Source: Eubacteriales Family XIII. Incertae Sedis bacterium (GTDB taxonomy: Bacteria; Bacillota_A; Clostridia; Peptostreptococcales; Anaerovoracaceae). Taken from it: a DNA stretch of 6,225 nucleotides. A program made the translations under genes and the position numbers. Each line of letters opens with the position of its first letter. Within the stretch, counting starts at the first letter, position 1. The notes beneath the pieces are model-generated. The model ran no database searches. It saw nothing but the letters and a program-made list of their open reading frames with translations, and was not told where the DNA came from. Location: the NCBI GenBank assembly GCA_031280075.1, contig JAITHG010000079.1, forward strand, positions 1 to 6,225, in the 5' to 3' direction. Positions 1 to 5,285 of this stretch are shown here, piece after piece.

Positions 1-437
1 GCGCGTATGGTAGACGCTGCCGTTTCCGATGCCGCCGCGACATCCCCGCCGGACACAGCGGCGAGGTCGAGCAGCCCCGGCATAGCCTTCATGGTCTCCG
101 CCGCGTCGAAGCCAGCGGAGGCGAGGTTCTCCATCCCCGCTGCAGCCTCCGAGGCGGAGAACGCCGTGTCCGCGCCCAGCTGCTTCGCCTGCTCTGACAT
201 GCGCTTCATCTCGTCCCCGGTAGCACCGGAGATCGCCTTGACACGGGACATGCCCGCCTCGAACTCTGCGCCCGTCCGGATGGCAAGCCCCCCGGCGGCT
301 GCAAGCCCGGCACTGATGCCAGAGATCGCCTTGACCGCACCTGCCGCGCCGCGCGCGGCAATGCCGCCGAGTCCTTTGACCCCGCGCTCGAATCCCTTTG
401 AGTCAAGGTCGGTTCTTATGACAAGTTTGTCAGCCAT
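1..437 (-). CDS. Phage tail tape measure protein, N-terminal part (runs off the left edge)
   Basis: The tape measure protein sets tail length and is packed inside the tail tube. Only the first 145 residues lie in the window; the frame is still open at base 1. The protein starts at ATG 437 (MADKLVIRTDLDSKGF), and a GAGGGGAG stretch just upstream can act as ribosome site. Residues 57-72 (GAEFEAGMSRVKAISG), the stretch around 92-110 (AFSASEAAAGMENLASAGF) and residues 119-132 (PGLLDLAAVSGGD) are the conserved opening of the TP901-type tape measure core. Residues 22-55 are Ala/Gly-rich and hydrophobic, as is common here. The start overlaps the end of the Gp15 gene by 8 bases, which suggests translational coupling. 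Position directly after two chaperone genes is the standard siphovirus order. The total length, and any lytic or membrane domains further along, cannot be seen. Confidence 0.95.
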   Translation of the reverse strand, partial: MADKLVIRTDLDSKGFERGVKGLGGIAARGAAGAVKAISGISAGLAAAGGLAIRTGAEFEAGMSRVKAISGATGDEMKRMSEQAKQLGADTAFSASEAAAGMENLASAGFDAAETMKAMPGLLDLAAVSGGDVAAASETAASTIR

Positions 438-1062
438 CCGCTCCCCTCAATGCCGCGTCAATGTCGCCGCCCCCCATGAGGGCGGTAGCTATCCGCTCTT
501 CCAGTTCCCTGTCCTCGGGGTTGCGCAGCTTGGGCAGTGCCCATTCCTTACGCATCCGCCGGTAATATGCCCGCTGCTCGTTGCCCATCTTCGCCATGTC
601 GTCGTCCGTCATGGCGCGGTACCCCATCGCACGCACCACCAGCTCGTCTTCGCGCAGCCCGTCGAAAAGGGCGCGGAAGATCCACCAGTGCATTTCCTCC
701 TCCTGCGTCAGGTCGATCCCGTACTGCCCCCGGAATGCCGCGAAGATGAGCGGTGCATCGTGCTCGAAAGACACGATTCCGCCGCTCGTCTTGCGCTTGC
801 CAGAGCGCTTTCGCGCCTCCTCCTGACCACAACGGAAGAACCGGAGCAGTGCATCCGCCATCTCCGCCGGAAAGCTGCGCACAAGATGCGGGCAGTCCGG
901 GAAGTACATGGCAAGCCCTTGGGCGATAATTTCCGCGTCAGTCTTGCTTGGCTGCTCCATCAGGGCAGCAAAGCGCAGCGAGGTGCGGAAGCCCCAGTCT
1001 ATCGGGACTTCCCTGCCGCCGATGCCCACCGTGTGCGGGGGCTGTTCAGTCAGCAGCCCCAT
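430..1062 (-). CDS. Tail assembly chaperone, bacteriophage Gp15 family
   Basis: This 210-residue protein matches the Bacteriophage Gp15 family (PF06854 from memory), found between the tail tube and tape measure genes in Firmicutes siphoviruses. By position it is the second tail-assembly chaperone, which helps load the tape measure for tube polymerisation. Family landmarks visible are FFRCG at 75-79, SFEHDAPLIFAAF at 98-110, QYGIDL at 113-118, MHWWIFRALFDGL at 124-136 and MGYR at 146-149, with a basic RRMRKEW helix near 168-174. ATG 1062 was chosen because MGLLTEQ matches the usual family start; the frame stays open to an ATG at 1326, but the added 88 residues are shadow sequence over the upstream gene. 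No good Shine-Dalgarno site precedes ATG 1062 (only GGGGCG), so translation probably depends on coupling to, or frameshifting from, the upstream gene, which it overlaps by 17 bases. Confidence 0.93.
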   Translation of the reverse strand: MGLLTEQPPHTVGIGGREVPIDWGFRTSLRFAALMEQPSKTDAEIIAQGLAMYFPDCPHLVRSFPAEMADALLRFFRCGQEEARKRSGKRKTSGGIVSFEHDAPLIFAAFRGQYGIDLTQEEEMHWWIFRALFDGLREDELVVRAMGYRAMTDDDMAKMGNEQRAYYRRMRKEWALPKLRNPEDRELEERIATALMGGGDIDAALRGADG

Positions 1063-1375
1063 CGCCCCGCACAAGCCGCTCGAAGTCGTCGAACTGCGCC
1101 TTTGCCAGCCCAGCCATGCTTTTGTACGCCTCGAGGATCCAGCGCAGGTTGCGCTTGCCACCAAATGCGGCATCTGCCGACCCTGCGCCGAACACGGCAT
1201 CCAGGAAGGCATGCCCTGCGTCGGCCTGCGCCTCCATGCAGTCCGTCTCGTCCCCCCCGCCCGCCGCCACGGCTGCCTGGAACGCTGCCTCGGCATCCGT
1301 GTAGCGGCGGTAGAAATCGACGTCAAGCGCGTCGAAGGGGAACTCCTTACCCCCTATCCGGATCGTGGTGTCCAT
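1046..1375 (-). CDS. Tail assembly chaperone, first of the pair (DUF6673-like)
   Basis: This 109-residue protein lies between the tail tube gene and the Gp15 gene, where siphoviruses encode the first tail assembly chaperone (the lambda gpG position). It starts MDTTIRIGGKEFPFDALDVDF, resembling the short Firmicutes phage proteins I know as DUF6673 (assignment from memory). The central FLDAVFGAGSADAAFGGKRN (57-76) fits the family pattern of a helix followed by 'FG...FG.K.N'. ATG 1375 is supported by an AAAGGAGG ribosome site at 1385-1392, 9 bases upstream. The gene follows the tail tube stop by 24 bases and overlaps the Gp15 start by 17 bases in a +1 frame relation. It is Ala-rich and lacks Pro except near residue 13, in keeping with a helical protein. 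Function is inferred mainly from synteny. Confidence 0.85.
   Translation of the reverse strand: MDTTIRIGGKEFPFDALDVDFYRRYTDAEAAFQAAVAAGGGDETDCMEAQADAGHAFLDAVFGAGSADAAFGGKRNLRWILEAYKSMAGLAKAQFDDFERLVRGDGAAD
1057..1060 (-). other. Candidate +1 ribosomal frameshift site joining the two tail chaperones
   Basis: On the minus strand the first chaperone reads GAT GGG GCT GCT GAC TGA. The GGG codon at 1060-1058 is followed by another G, so the Gly-tRNA could slip forward one base and re-pair perfectly. That moves the ribosome into the Gp15 frame three codons before the first chaperone's stop. The fused product would be first chaperone followed by LLTEQPP of Gp15. Programmed frameshifts between these two genes are well known in siphoviruses; most are -1, while +1 cases are known, for example in Listeria phage PSA. 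Here the frame relation allows only +1 or -2. The low-complexity G run could equally be chance in a GC-rich gene. Confidence 0.3.
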
Positions 1376-1399
1376 GGTGTGTTGCCTCCTTTGCCTGCC

Positions 1400-1885
1400 T
1401 TACGGCCCGACCACCACGGTCGGGGTGAACGACTTGGCGGCCGTGTCGAACGTGCCTGCGACGACATCGCCGATCTCGTTCAGGTTGCCCTCCAGCGTGT
1501 ACTCGCCGTCCGTGTCCGAGATGCTTGACACCTCGACGGACACGCGCACCTTCCGGGCGGCGAATTCGCCGGGGGTGCCTGTCGGGTCGTCGAGGTCCAC
1601 GCGCACATAGTCCGTCTCCGTGTCGGCACCCGTCCGGCGCATCTCTGCGATGTCCGCCATGAAGGCGATCGCCGCCTCCGACTTGATGTAGTCCGACGTG
1701 AAGGGGTTGACCGCCTCGTAGCCCGTGACGCGCTTCGTCGATGCCGCGTCGTTGATGTACCGCTTCGTCGTGGTCTGCGCGTTCGGCTCCTCGTTCAGCG
1801 CCGTGAACCCCGTGCCGAGGAACTCGTAAGCCCCCCCGACCTCAAGGTAGTCCGCCCTCATTCTCCTCTGCTTCGTTCCGCTCAC
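1400..1885 (-). CDS. Major tail (tube) protein
   Basis: This 161-residue protein resembles the tail tube proteins of Firmicutes siphoviruses. Landmarks are MRADYLEVGGAYEFLGTGFT (9-28), NAQTTTKRYI (35-44), RTGADTETDYVRVDL (84-98), FAARKVRVSVEVS (108-120) and GNLNEIGDVVAGTFD (133-147), the last typical of the end of the family's beta sandwich. It would form the stacked rings of the tail shaft. I place the start at GTG 1885: AAAGGAG at 1893-1899 sits 7 bases upstream, and the GTG overlaps the preceding stop as GTGA. An alternative is ATG 1861 (MRADYL), nearer where homologues often start, but its GAGGAG lies only one base away. The stop is TAA at 1402-1400. A GTG start for one of the most abundant virion proteins is mildly unusual. 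Confidence 0.9.
   Translation of the reverse strand: MSGTKQRRMRADYLEVGGAYEFLGTGFTALNEEPNAQTTTKRYINDAASTKRVTGYEAVNPFTSDYIKSEAAIAFMADIAEMRRTGADTETDYVRVDLDDPTGTPGEFAARKVRVSVEVSSISDTDGEYTLEGNLNEIGDVVAGTFDTAAKSFTPTVVVGP
1406..1424 (-). other. Perfect 7-bp inverted repeat at the 3' end of the tail tube gene
   Basis: CCCGACC and GGTCGGG, separated by 5 bases, form a perfect hairpin covering the last codons of the tail tube gene, just before its TAA stop and the chaperone ribosome site. On the transcript it is followed by CCGTAAGGC with no run of U, so it is not a standard intrinsic terminator. It could stabilise the 3' end of the tube message or hinder read-through into the chaperones, or it may simply reflect the TVVVGP codons. 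Confidence 0.35.
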
Positions 1886-2319
1886 TGCAAATCTCCTTTC
1901 TCAAAATATAGCAGCCTGCACTGTATCTGGTACCTTGCAGACCGCACCCCAGTCGCAAACGCATATCCGCCCGTCAGCGCCTCAAGCCGCAGGGCTTCCC
2001 GCCCCGTCCCGAGGTCAGGCAGGTCGCCCTCCCTCGTGCAGCGGTCGAGCCACTCCGCGAAGCTCTGGTAGAACCCGTTCGCCGCGAGCGCCTGCCCGAC
2101 ATCCGGTCCGTAGCTTTCGCGGCTCGAAAGGACGAAGACGAGCTGCCGGTGCGTGTCGCCATTGACGTAGCTCTTCACGACCGGCTTCGCAGGCACTGCC
2201 TCGAGCATGTAGGCATCCGGCTCCTCTTCGAGGTAGTCCACCCCGATGGAGCGATAAAAGCCAGGCATCCCCGGAAAGCCCTTGACGTGCTCACGCAGCG
2301 CCTCCAAGATGTTCGTCAT
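1882..2319 (-). CDS. Tail terminator / 'minor capsid protein from bacteriophage' family
   Basis: This 145-residue protein matches the Firmicutes phage family annotated as minor capsid protein (PF12691 from memory), whose position between the gp10-like and tail tube genes fits a tail terminator that caps the tube and binds the neck. Landmarks are GVDYLEEEPDAYMLEAVPA (26-44), KSYVNGDTHRQLVFVLSSRESYG (49-71), where a beta strand precedes SRE.YG, NGFYQSFAEWLD (81-92), and LTGGYAF with ARYQIQCRLLYFEKGD (115-143). ATG 2319 overlaps the preceding stop as ATGA, and its own stop overlaps the tail tube GTG as GTGA, so it lies in a tightly coupled chain. The 'minor capsid' name is historical; the terminator role is inferred from fold relatives and synteny. 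Confidence 0.88.
   Translation of the reverse strand: MTNILEALREHVKGFPGMPGFYRSIGVDYLEEEPDAYMLEAVPAKPVVKSYVNGDTHRQLVFVLSSRESYGPDVGQALAANGFYQSFAEWLDRCTREGDLPDLGTGREALRLEALTGGYAFATGVRSARYQIQCRLLYFEKGDLQ
1893..1899 (-). promoter_or_regulatory. Ribosome binding site that fixes the GTG start of the tail tube gene
   Basis: AAAGGAG on the minus strand, 7 bases before GTG 1885 and inside the end of the tail terminator gene. It is the best-spaced Shine-Dalgarno site nearby and is the reason for preferring GTG 1885 over ATG 1861. Confidence 0.75.
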
Positions 2320-2663
2320 TCCGCCTCACCTCCACAAAATTCCGCCACCGTGCGGATGATCTCGTCGCCCCTGTCAGCCCACATGCGCCTGTCCCAGTGC
2401 TTGCCCCGCAGGGGGCCGTTGTTGCCGCCCCTGTTCGTCTCGTACTGCTTTGTTGCATACGGAACGTGGTACGTGATGCTGCCGGGGCGGATCGTGGTGT
2501 TGTTCTTCAGGTCGCCCGTGCGCATCGGGACATATGGATCGGAAAGCCTTGCGACCTCCGAGGCGAACAGCAGCTCGCCCTTGCCGCCCTTGCCCATGCC
2601 GCGCCGCAGCAGGCGCTTCTGCATGGGATCCAGTTCCAGGGTCACGCTTGTCTTGCCAGCCAT
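2316..2663 (-). CDS. Minor capsid / HK97 gp10-like neck protein
   Basis: This 115-residue protein matches the Firmicutes phage Minor_capsid_2 family (PF11114 from memory), related in position to HK97 gp10. Landmarks are DPYVPMRTGDLKNNT (42-56), VPYATKQYE (67-75), where the Tyr-Ala begins the typical 'YA..qy' motif, and GKHWDRRMWADRGDEI (87-102). Residues 15-29 are strongly basic. ATG 2663 (MAGKTSVTLEL) is the family-like start and forms a TGATG junction with the preceding stop. The frame stays open up to 2963, but that extra 100-residue Arg/Gly-rich stretch is shadow sequence over the head-closure gene. The stop overlaps the next start as ATGA. The likely role is in the head-tail interface. 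Confidence 0.88.
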   Translation of the reverse strand: MAGKTSVTLELDPMQKRLLRRGMGKGGKGELLFASEVARLSDPYVPMRTGDLKNNTTIRPGSITYHVPYATKQYETNRGGNNGPLRGKHWDRRMWADRGDEIIRTVAEFCGGEAE

Positions 2664-3022
2664 CAGCCCGCCTCCAGTTCTACGTGCTGCATCGGTGGGC
2701 TGCCGTTGTCGCAGAGCTTTACAGACAGCACACGGCGCATGCTGCCGTGCAGTGCCTGCATCTGTTTCTCCGTCAGGCCACCTGCCCCGAGCTCTTCGGT
2801 CACAATGCCGCGTATGAGGATGTCCCCCTTGCGAATCACGGCCGTGGCTATCGTCAGCGCGGCGTAGACCATCGCACGATCCGCCGTGGCGGGTCCCCCG
2901 TCCCCTGCCCTTGAACCGCTCACGTCCTGCCAGTTCACGTTGTGGACATACATCCGCTGCCACGTCCTGCCGTCAGGGCCAGAGAAACCGCAGAAGACCG
3001 TCATGTCGCCGTTCGTGATCAT
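2663..3022 (-). CDS. Minor capsid / head-closure protein (Minor_capsid_1-like)
   Basis: This 119-residue protein follows the connector gene, where siphoviruses encode the head-closure (stopper) protein. It resembles the Firmicutes phage family Minor_capsid_1 (PF10665 from memory): it starts MITNGDMTVF, carries the beta-strand motif MYVHNVNWQD (24-33), then VIRKGDILIRGIV (62-74), and ends with NGSPPMQHVEL (106-116), where 'GSP.M.H' is a conserved ending. ATG 3022 overlaps the connector stop as ATGA. The stretch RVLSVKLCDNG (97-107) would be the penultimate strand. The family match is good in the motifs but my database label is from memory. Confidence 0.85.
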   Translation of the reverse strand: MITNGDMTVFCGFSGPDGRTWQRMYVHNVNWQDVSGSRAGDGGPATADRAMVYAALTIATAVIRKGDILIRGIVTEELGAGGLTEKQMQALHGSMRRVLSVKLCDNGSPPMQHVELEAG

Positions 3023-3375
3023 CCGCGCACCCCCCTGTAAAGCAGCCCCGTGTGCTGCAGGTATGTCCGCGCTGCGTCGTACATGCGGCGGGAGAGCGGG
3101 ATGTCGCCAACCCCCGCGCCAGCGCTGCCGTACACGACGGACACGTCGCCCACGGATTCGGAGGACAGCCCCTCGCGGCCTTCGTAACGCATCGCCGCGT
3201 CGGCGACCGCACAGACCGCGAGGCGCACTTCGTTCGTCACGGGGGGAACCCTTCCATAAGTGATCTCGCGGATGTACGCGGACGCATCGAGGGCGCGCCG
3301 GTCGAACTCCTGTGCCGGAATGCTGGTACCATGGTACTCGTCCCGGTAGAAGTCGTAGTCCACAAACGCGTCCAT
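3019..3375 (-). CDS. Head-tail connector (adaptor) protein, gp6-like
   Basis: This 118-residue protein has the all-helical layout of HK97 gp6-like adaptors, which form a ring under the portal. Landmarks are FYRDEYHGTSIPAQEFDRRA (9-28), ASAYIREITYGRV (31-43), a helix with EVRLAVCAVADA (49-60), the short strand SVGDVSVVYG (74-83) that homologues show as 'eSVGdwSVsY', and the ending YDAARTYLQHTGLLYRGV (99-116). ATG 3375 is one base past the TAG stop of the 45-residue gene, with AAGGAA about 10 bases upstream. The stop overlaps the next start as ATGA. It is the first of four neck genes in the expected order. Confidence 0.92.
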   Translation of the reverse strand: MDAFVDYDFYRDEYHGTSIPAQEFDRRALDASAYIREITYGRVPPVTNEVRLAVCAVADAAMRYEGREGLSSESVGDVSVVYGSAGAGVGDIPLSRRMYDAARTYLQHTGLLYRGVRG

Positions 3376-3376
3376 G

Positions 3377-3514
3377 CTAGCCCTGTTCCTTCTGCTGCCT
3401 TTCGGCAGGCTTCTCCTGCTCCTTGAGCTGGCGGGTGAGCTGCTCCACCCGCTTCTCCAACTCGTTGACGTAGGCGACGGGGATGCGGTCGCCCGCCTTC
3501 CATTCCTTAGCCAT
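3377..3514 (-). CDS. Small coiled-coil protein of unknown function (45 aa)
   Basis: I do not recognise a named family. The 45-residue protein opens with MAKEWKAGDRIPVAYVNELE; the 'W..GD.I....lN.LE' pattern recurs at the start of several small phage virion proteins. Residues 17-43 are rich in Glu, Lys and Gln, with hydrophobic positions spaced as in a short coiled coil (VNELEKRVEQLTRQL). ATG 3514 has a good AAGGAG site 6 bases upstream and overlaps the stop of the 49-residue gene by 8 bases (ATGGCTAA). The stop TAG is one base before the connector start. The frame is open upstream to 3607, but those residues are Arg/Ser-rich shadow of the neighbouring small gene. It may be a minor virion or assembly factor; this is inference from position. 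Confidence 0.75.
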   Translation of the reverse strand: MAKEWKAGDRIPVAYVNELEKRVEQLTRQLKEQEKPAERQQKEQG

Positions 3515-3656
3515 CCGTCTCTCCTTCCTGCTGCTGCTGCTTGGCCTCGTCCGGCTTCTTGTCCGTCTGCTTGGCCTTGTCCGGTTTCTTGTCCTGCTGC
3601 TTGGCATCAGCAGGGCTTGCCTGCTCCGATGCCCCCATCCCTACGATCCTGCCCAT
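3507..3656 (-). CDS. Small Lys/Asp/Gln-rich repeat protein next to the capsid gene (49 aa)
   Basis: I do not recognise a family. The 49-residue protein starts MGRIVGMGASEQASPAD and continues into a highly charged, low-complexity tail that repeats the unit AKQ(Q/T)DKKPD(K/E) twice, then ends with AKQQQQEGETDG. It is probably disordered. The case for a real gene is the AAAGGAGG site at 3662-3669, 5 bases before ATG 3656 and overlapping the major capsid stop, and the 8-base overlap with the next gene. Without it there would be an untranslated gap of over 150 bases in an otherwise fully packed operon. A role as a capsid-associated or neck factor is possible from position only. Confidence 0.7.
   Translation of the reverse strand: MGRIVGMGASEQASPADAKQQDKKPDKAKQTDKKPDEAKQQQQEGETDG
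3537..3605 (-). repeat. 30-bp tandem repeat (2.3 copies) inside the 49-aa gene
   Basis: Two adjacent 30-base units, 3576-3605 and 3546-3575, match at 26 of 30 positions, followed by a 9-base partial unit at 3537-3545. The unit length is a multiple of three, so the reading frame is kept and the protein repeats AKQxDKKPDx. Two of the four differences fall in the third position of codons that keep Lys or Pro-adjacent residues unchanged in charge. A CTG run (3531-3540) encodes the Gln tract that follows. Such repeats can expand or contract by slippage. Confidence 0.85.
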
Positions 3657-3667
3657 TTCGCCCTCCT

Positions 3668-4543
3668 TTATGCCTTGTTCGACAGGTAGATGCCCTTCGC
3701 CTTGTTCTCGTAGGTATCCACGATGCCGTACTTGCGGTACTTGACACCATACGCGTCGTGCGTCTGGTTCTGCTCCGGCGTGATGACGCTGTTGATGACG
3801 TGCTTGTCGAACTTGATGAGCGCAGGTTTGTGGACGACCATGAAGTTTATGTCCTTGCCGGATGCCGCCTTCTGGAAGTGTCCAGCCTCCTCGCCTGCCG
3901 TCTCGCCGTCCAGCATCTCGACCGCCGTGTAGAACCGGGTCTGTGGCACAGATACGACATGCGCGAAGCCCTGCAGCGCCTCACGGCTCCTGGTCGTGTC
4001 AAGCGCCTTTACGCTGTTCAGCAGCGTCGGCGTGACGAACAGGTGGCGCTGCTCTGCAGGCACCTCCGCCTCGTCGAGCTCGGTGCTGGCCTTGAGCAAT
4101 GCCGCAAGGAATGCCGCGCCATCCGCATAGGTGGCGGGTGTCGCCGTCTGGATGCCGGGCGTGCCCGCGATCTGCGCGAACGTGAACGCGTCCGCCTCGG
4201 GTGCCACCTTAGTCCGGATGAACTCGGCGGCCAGCCTGCCGAATGCGATGTTGAACGTCTCGTCGTTGTCCATCGCGTCCACGATGAACTTCCGGCCCCG
4301 GTCGTAGTTGAACTCGACCTCTTCCCACGTCACGGTGACATCGCCATCGACGTAGCCGTTCGCGCGGGAGTAGTCCCCGAGCCCGCTCATGGTCAGCTTC
4401 GGAATCTTGATCCGCCTTGCGTTGCTCCCTGCCTGTGCAAGGGCGGGGTCCCCCGTCAGCCCGTTCGTGACGGAAGCCGCCGCGTATACAAGGTCTAGCA
4501 GGGGGATGAACCTCGTGACAAGGTTCGCCAAAGTTATTGCCAT
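3668..4543 (-). CDS. Major capsid protein (HK97-fold)
   Basis: This 291-residue protein is the coat subunit of the head shell. It matches Firmicutes siphovirus coat proteins with the HK97 fold: IKIPKLTMSGLGDYSRANGY (46-63 region), where the N-arm leads into the E-loop; VTVTWEEVEFNYDRGRKF (69-86); the turn VDAMDNDET (88-96); the spine helix AAEFIRTKVAPEADAF (105-120); and near the end HDAYGVKYRKYGIVDTYENKAKGIY. There is no N-terminal protease-type delta extension, consistent with the separate scaffold gene upstream. ATG 4543 lies three bases past the scaffold stop, with an AGGGAG site formed by the last scaffold codons. Stop is TAA at 3670-3668, inside the ribosome site of the next small gene. 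Confidence 0.95.
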   Translation of the reverse strand: MAITLANLVTRFIPLLDLVYAAASVTNGLTGDPALAQAGSNARRIKIPKLTMSGLGDYSRANGYVDGDVTVTWEEVEFNYDRGRKFIVDAMDNDETFNIAFGRLAAEFIRTKVAPEADAFTFAQIAGTPGIQTATPATYADGAAFLAALLKASTELDEAEVPAEQRHLFVTPTLLNSVKALDTTRSREALQGFAHVVSVPQTRFYTAVEMLDGETAGEEAGHFQKAASGKDINFMVVHKPALIKFDKHVINSVITPEQNQTHDAYGVKYRKYGIVDTYENKAKGIYLSNKA

Positions 4544-4546
4544 TGT

Positions 4547-5137
4547 TTAATCTCCCTTCTTTTCCGCAGGCAGCCCCATGACCGCCCGCAGCGTGTCAGC
4601 GCCGTCGGAGCTCTTCGGCTTCCCGCCGCCTGCGGCGACAGGGTTGTCCAGGGGCTCGTCGGACTTGAACAGGTAGTCGTGTTCCTTCCGCACCGCCTCG
4701 ATGGCCGCCTTGATGTCCTCCGACTGGTTCTTGCTCTCCTTGAGCTTCGCGATGTCGAGGTGCGCCTGCACCGACTTTGCATCCTTCGCCTTCTCCTTGC
4801 CGATGATGCCGGCAAGCAGACCTTCGAAGTCGCGGTCTGCCAGCTCGGCGGCGTGCTTCTCCTCCAGCGCCTTGCGCTCGTCTGCCGCCTTCTGGTTGTC
4901 CGCCTGCAAGGCCTCGATCTTCTTGTTCAGCGCCTCTGTGTCCCCGGCGGACTTCTTGATCTCCTCGAGCTGCCCGTCCCGCTCCTTGACCTGGTCTTCC
5001 AGCGTCTTGACCTTTTCGCCGCGCTGCTCGAAGTCCTTCTTGGACACAAAGCCCTTCCCGATCTCGTCCCGGATCTTCTTGTCGATCTCGTCCGTGTGGG
5101 CATCGCCCAGTATCTCCTTGATCCACTCCAGTGCCAT
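4547..5137 (-). CDS. Capsid scaffold protein, phage minor structural protein GP20 family
   Basis: This 196-residue protein is the internal scaffold that guides coat assembly and leaves before DNA packaging. It fits the Phage_GP20 family (PF06810 from memory) in length and layout: a short N-terminal part (MALEWIKEILGD), a long highly charged coiled coil at about residues 35-105 (KTLEDQVKERDGQLEEIKKS and following), a helical part with GIIGKEKAKDAKSVQAHLD (110-128), and a C-terminal Gly/Lys linker and helix that binds coat protein (DTLRAVMGLP). ATG 5137 has an AAAGGAG site 8 bases upstream. It directly precedes the major capsid gene, as expected. The 148 bases upstream of it carry a terminator and no further gene that I can support. 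Confidence 0.92.
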   Translation of the reverse strand: MALEWIKEILGDAHTDEIDKKIRDEIGKGFVSKKDFEQRGEKVKTLEDQVKERDGQLEEIKKSAGDTEALNKKIEALQADNQKAADERKALEEKHAAELADRDFEGLLAGIIGKEKAKDAKSVQAHLDIAKLKESKNQSEDIKAAIEAVRKEHDYLFKSDEPLDNPVAAGGGKPKSSDGADTLRAVMGLPAEKKGD

Positions 5138-5231
5138 CGCTTCTGCTCCTTTCTTGCCGCCGTCCTTGTCGCCCGGCCAGTCCCGGTATCGCGGCCACCT
5201 GGTTTTGCTCCCCGGTGCGGGGATAGCTCTG

Positions 5232-5263
5232 CATATAAAGACGCCCGGCAGTGATGCCGGGCG
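5232..5263 (-). terminator. Rho-independent terminator after the yjcQ-like gene
   Basis: On the minus strand CGCCCGGCA and TGCCGGGCG form a perfect 9-bp GC-rich stem with a 4-base TCAC loop, followed by TCTTTATAT. It lies 22 bases after the stop of the yjcQ-like gene and about 100 bases before the scaffold start. The T tract is broken by one C and by A residues, so termination may be partial, which would suit read-through to the capsid genes. I see no convincing -35/-10 promoter between it and the scaffold. The rest of 5138-5285 holds a weak CCCCG/CGGGG 5-bp hairpin at 5210-5222 and no gene. Confidence 0.75.
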
Positions 5264-5285
5264 CTGATGCCTTCCTGTTTTGGGG

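Noticed and set aside
1063..1326. Upstream extension of the Gp15 frame to ATG 1326
   Set aside because: The added 88 residues are Arg/Ser/Thr-rich shadow of the first chaperone gene, with no ribosome site; family members start at the MGLLTEQ-like position.
7..1428. 473-residue plus-strand open frame over the tail genes
   Set aside because: It is antisense to the tape measure, Gp15 and chaperone genes, has Pro/Arg/Ala/Ser-rich low-complexity composition, and no recognisable motif; high GC keeps antisense frames open.
2664..2963. Upstream extension of the gp10-like frame to 2963
   Set aside because: The extra residues are Arg/Gly/His-rich shadow sequence of the head-closure gene; ATG 2663 gives the family-length protein and a TGATG junction.
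3528..3540. CTG trinucleotide run as a microsatellite or mobile-element mark
   Set aside because: It simply encodes the short Gln tract of the 49-residue protein and is too short to mean more.
3374..4498. 374-residue plus-strand open frame over the capsid gene
   Set aside because: It is antisense to a confidently identified major capsid gene and its composition (Leu/Arg/Val-rich) mirrors the reverse complement of coding sequence. I see no domain signature.
5138..5231. A promoter for the capsid genes between the terminator and the scaffold gene
   Set aside because: I looked for TTGACA/TATAAT-like boxes on the minus strand and found only a weak TTTATA/TATCCC; nothing with proper spacing that I could defend.
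4679..5267. Two plus-strand frames (Leu-rich and Ser/Ala-rich) over the scaffold gene that look membrane-protein-like
   Set aside because: The hydrophobic runs are the antisense reading of the Glu/Lys codons of the scaffold coiled coil, a common artefact.
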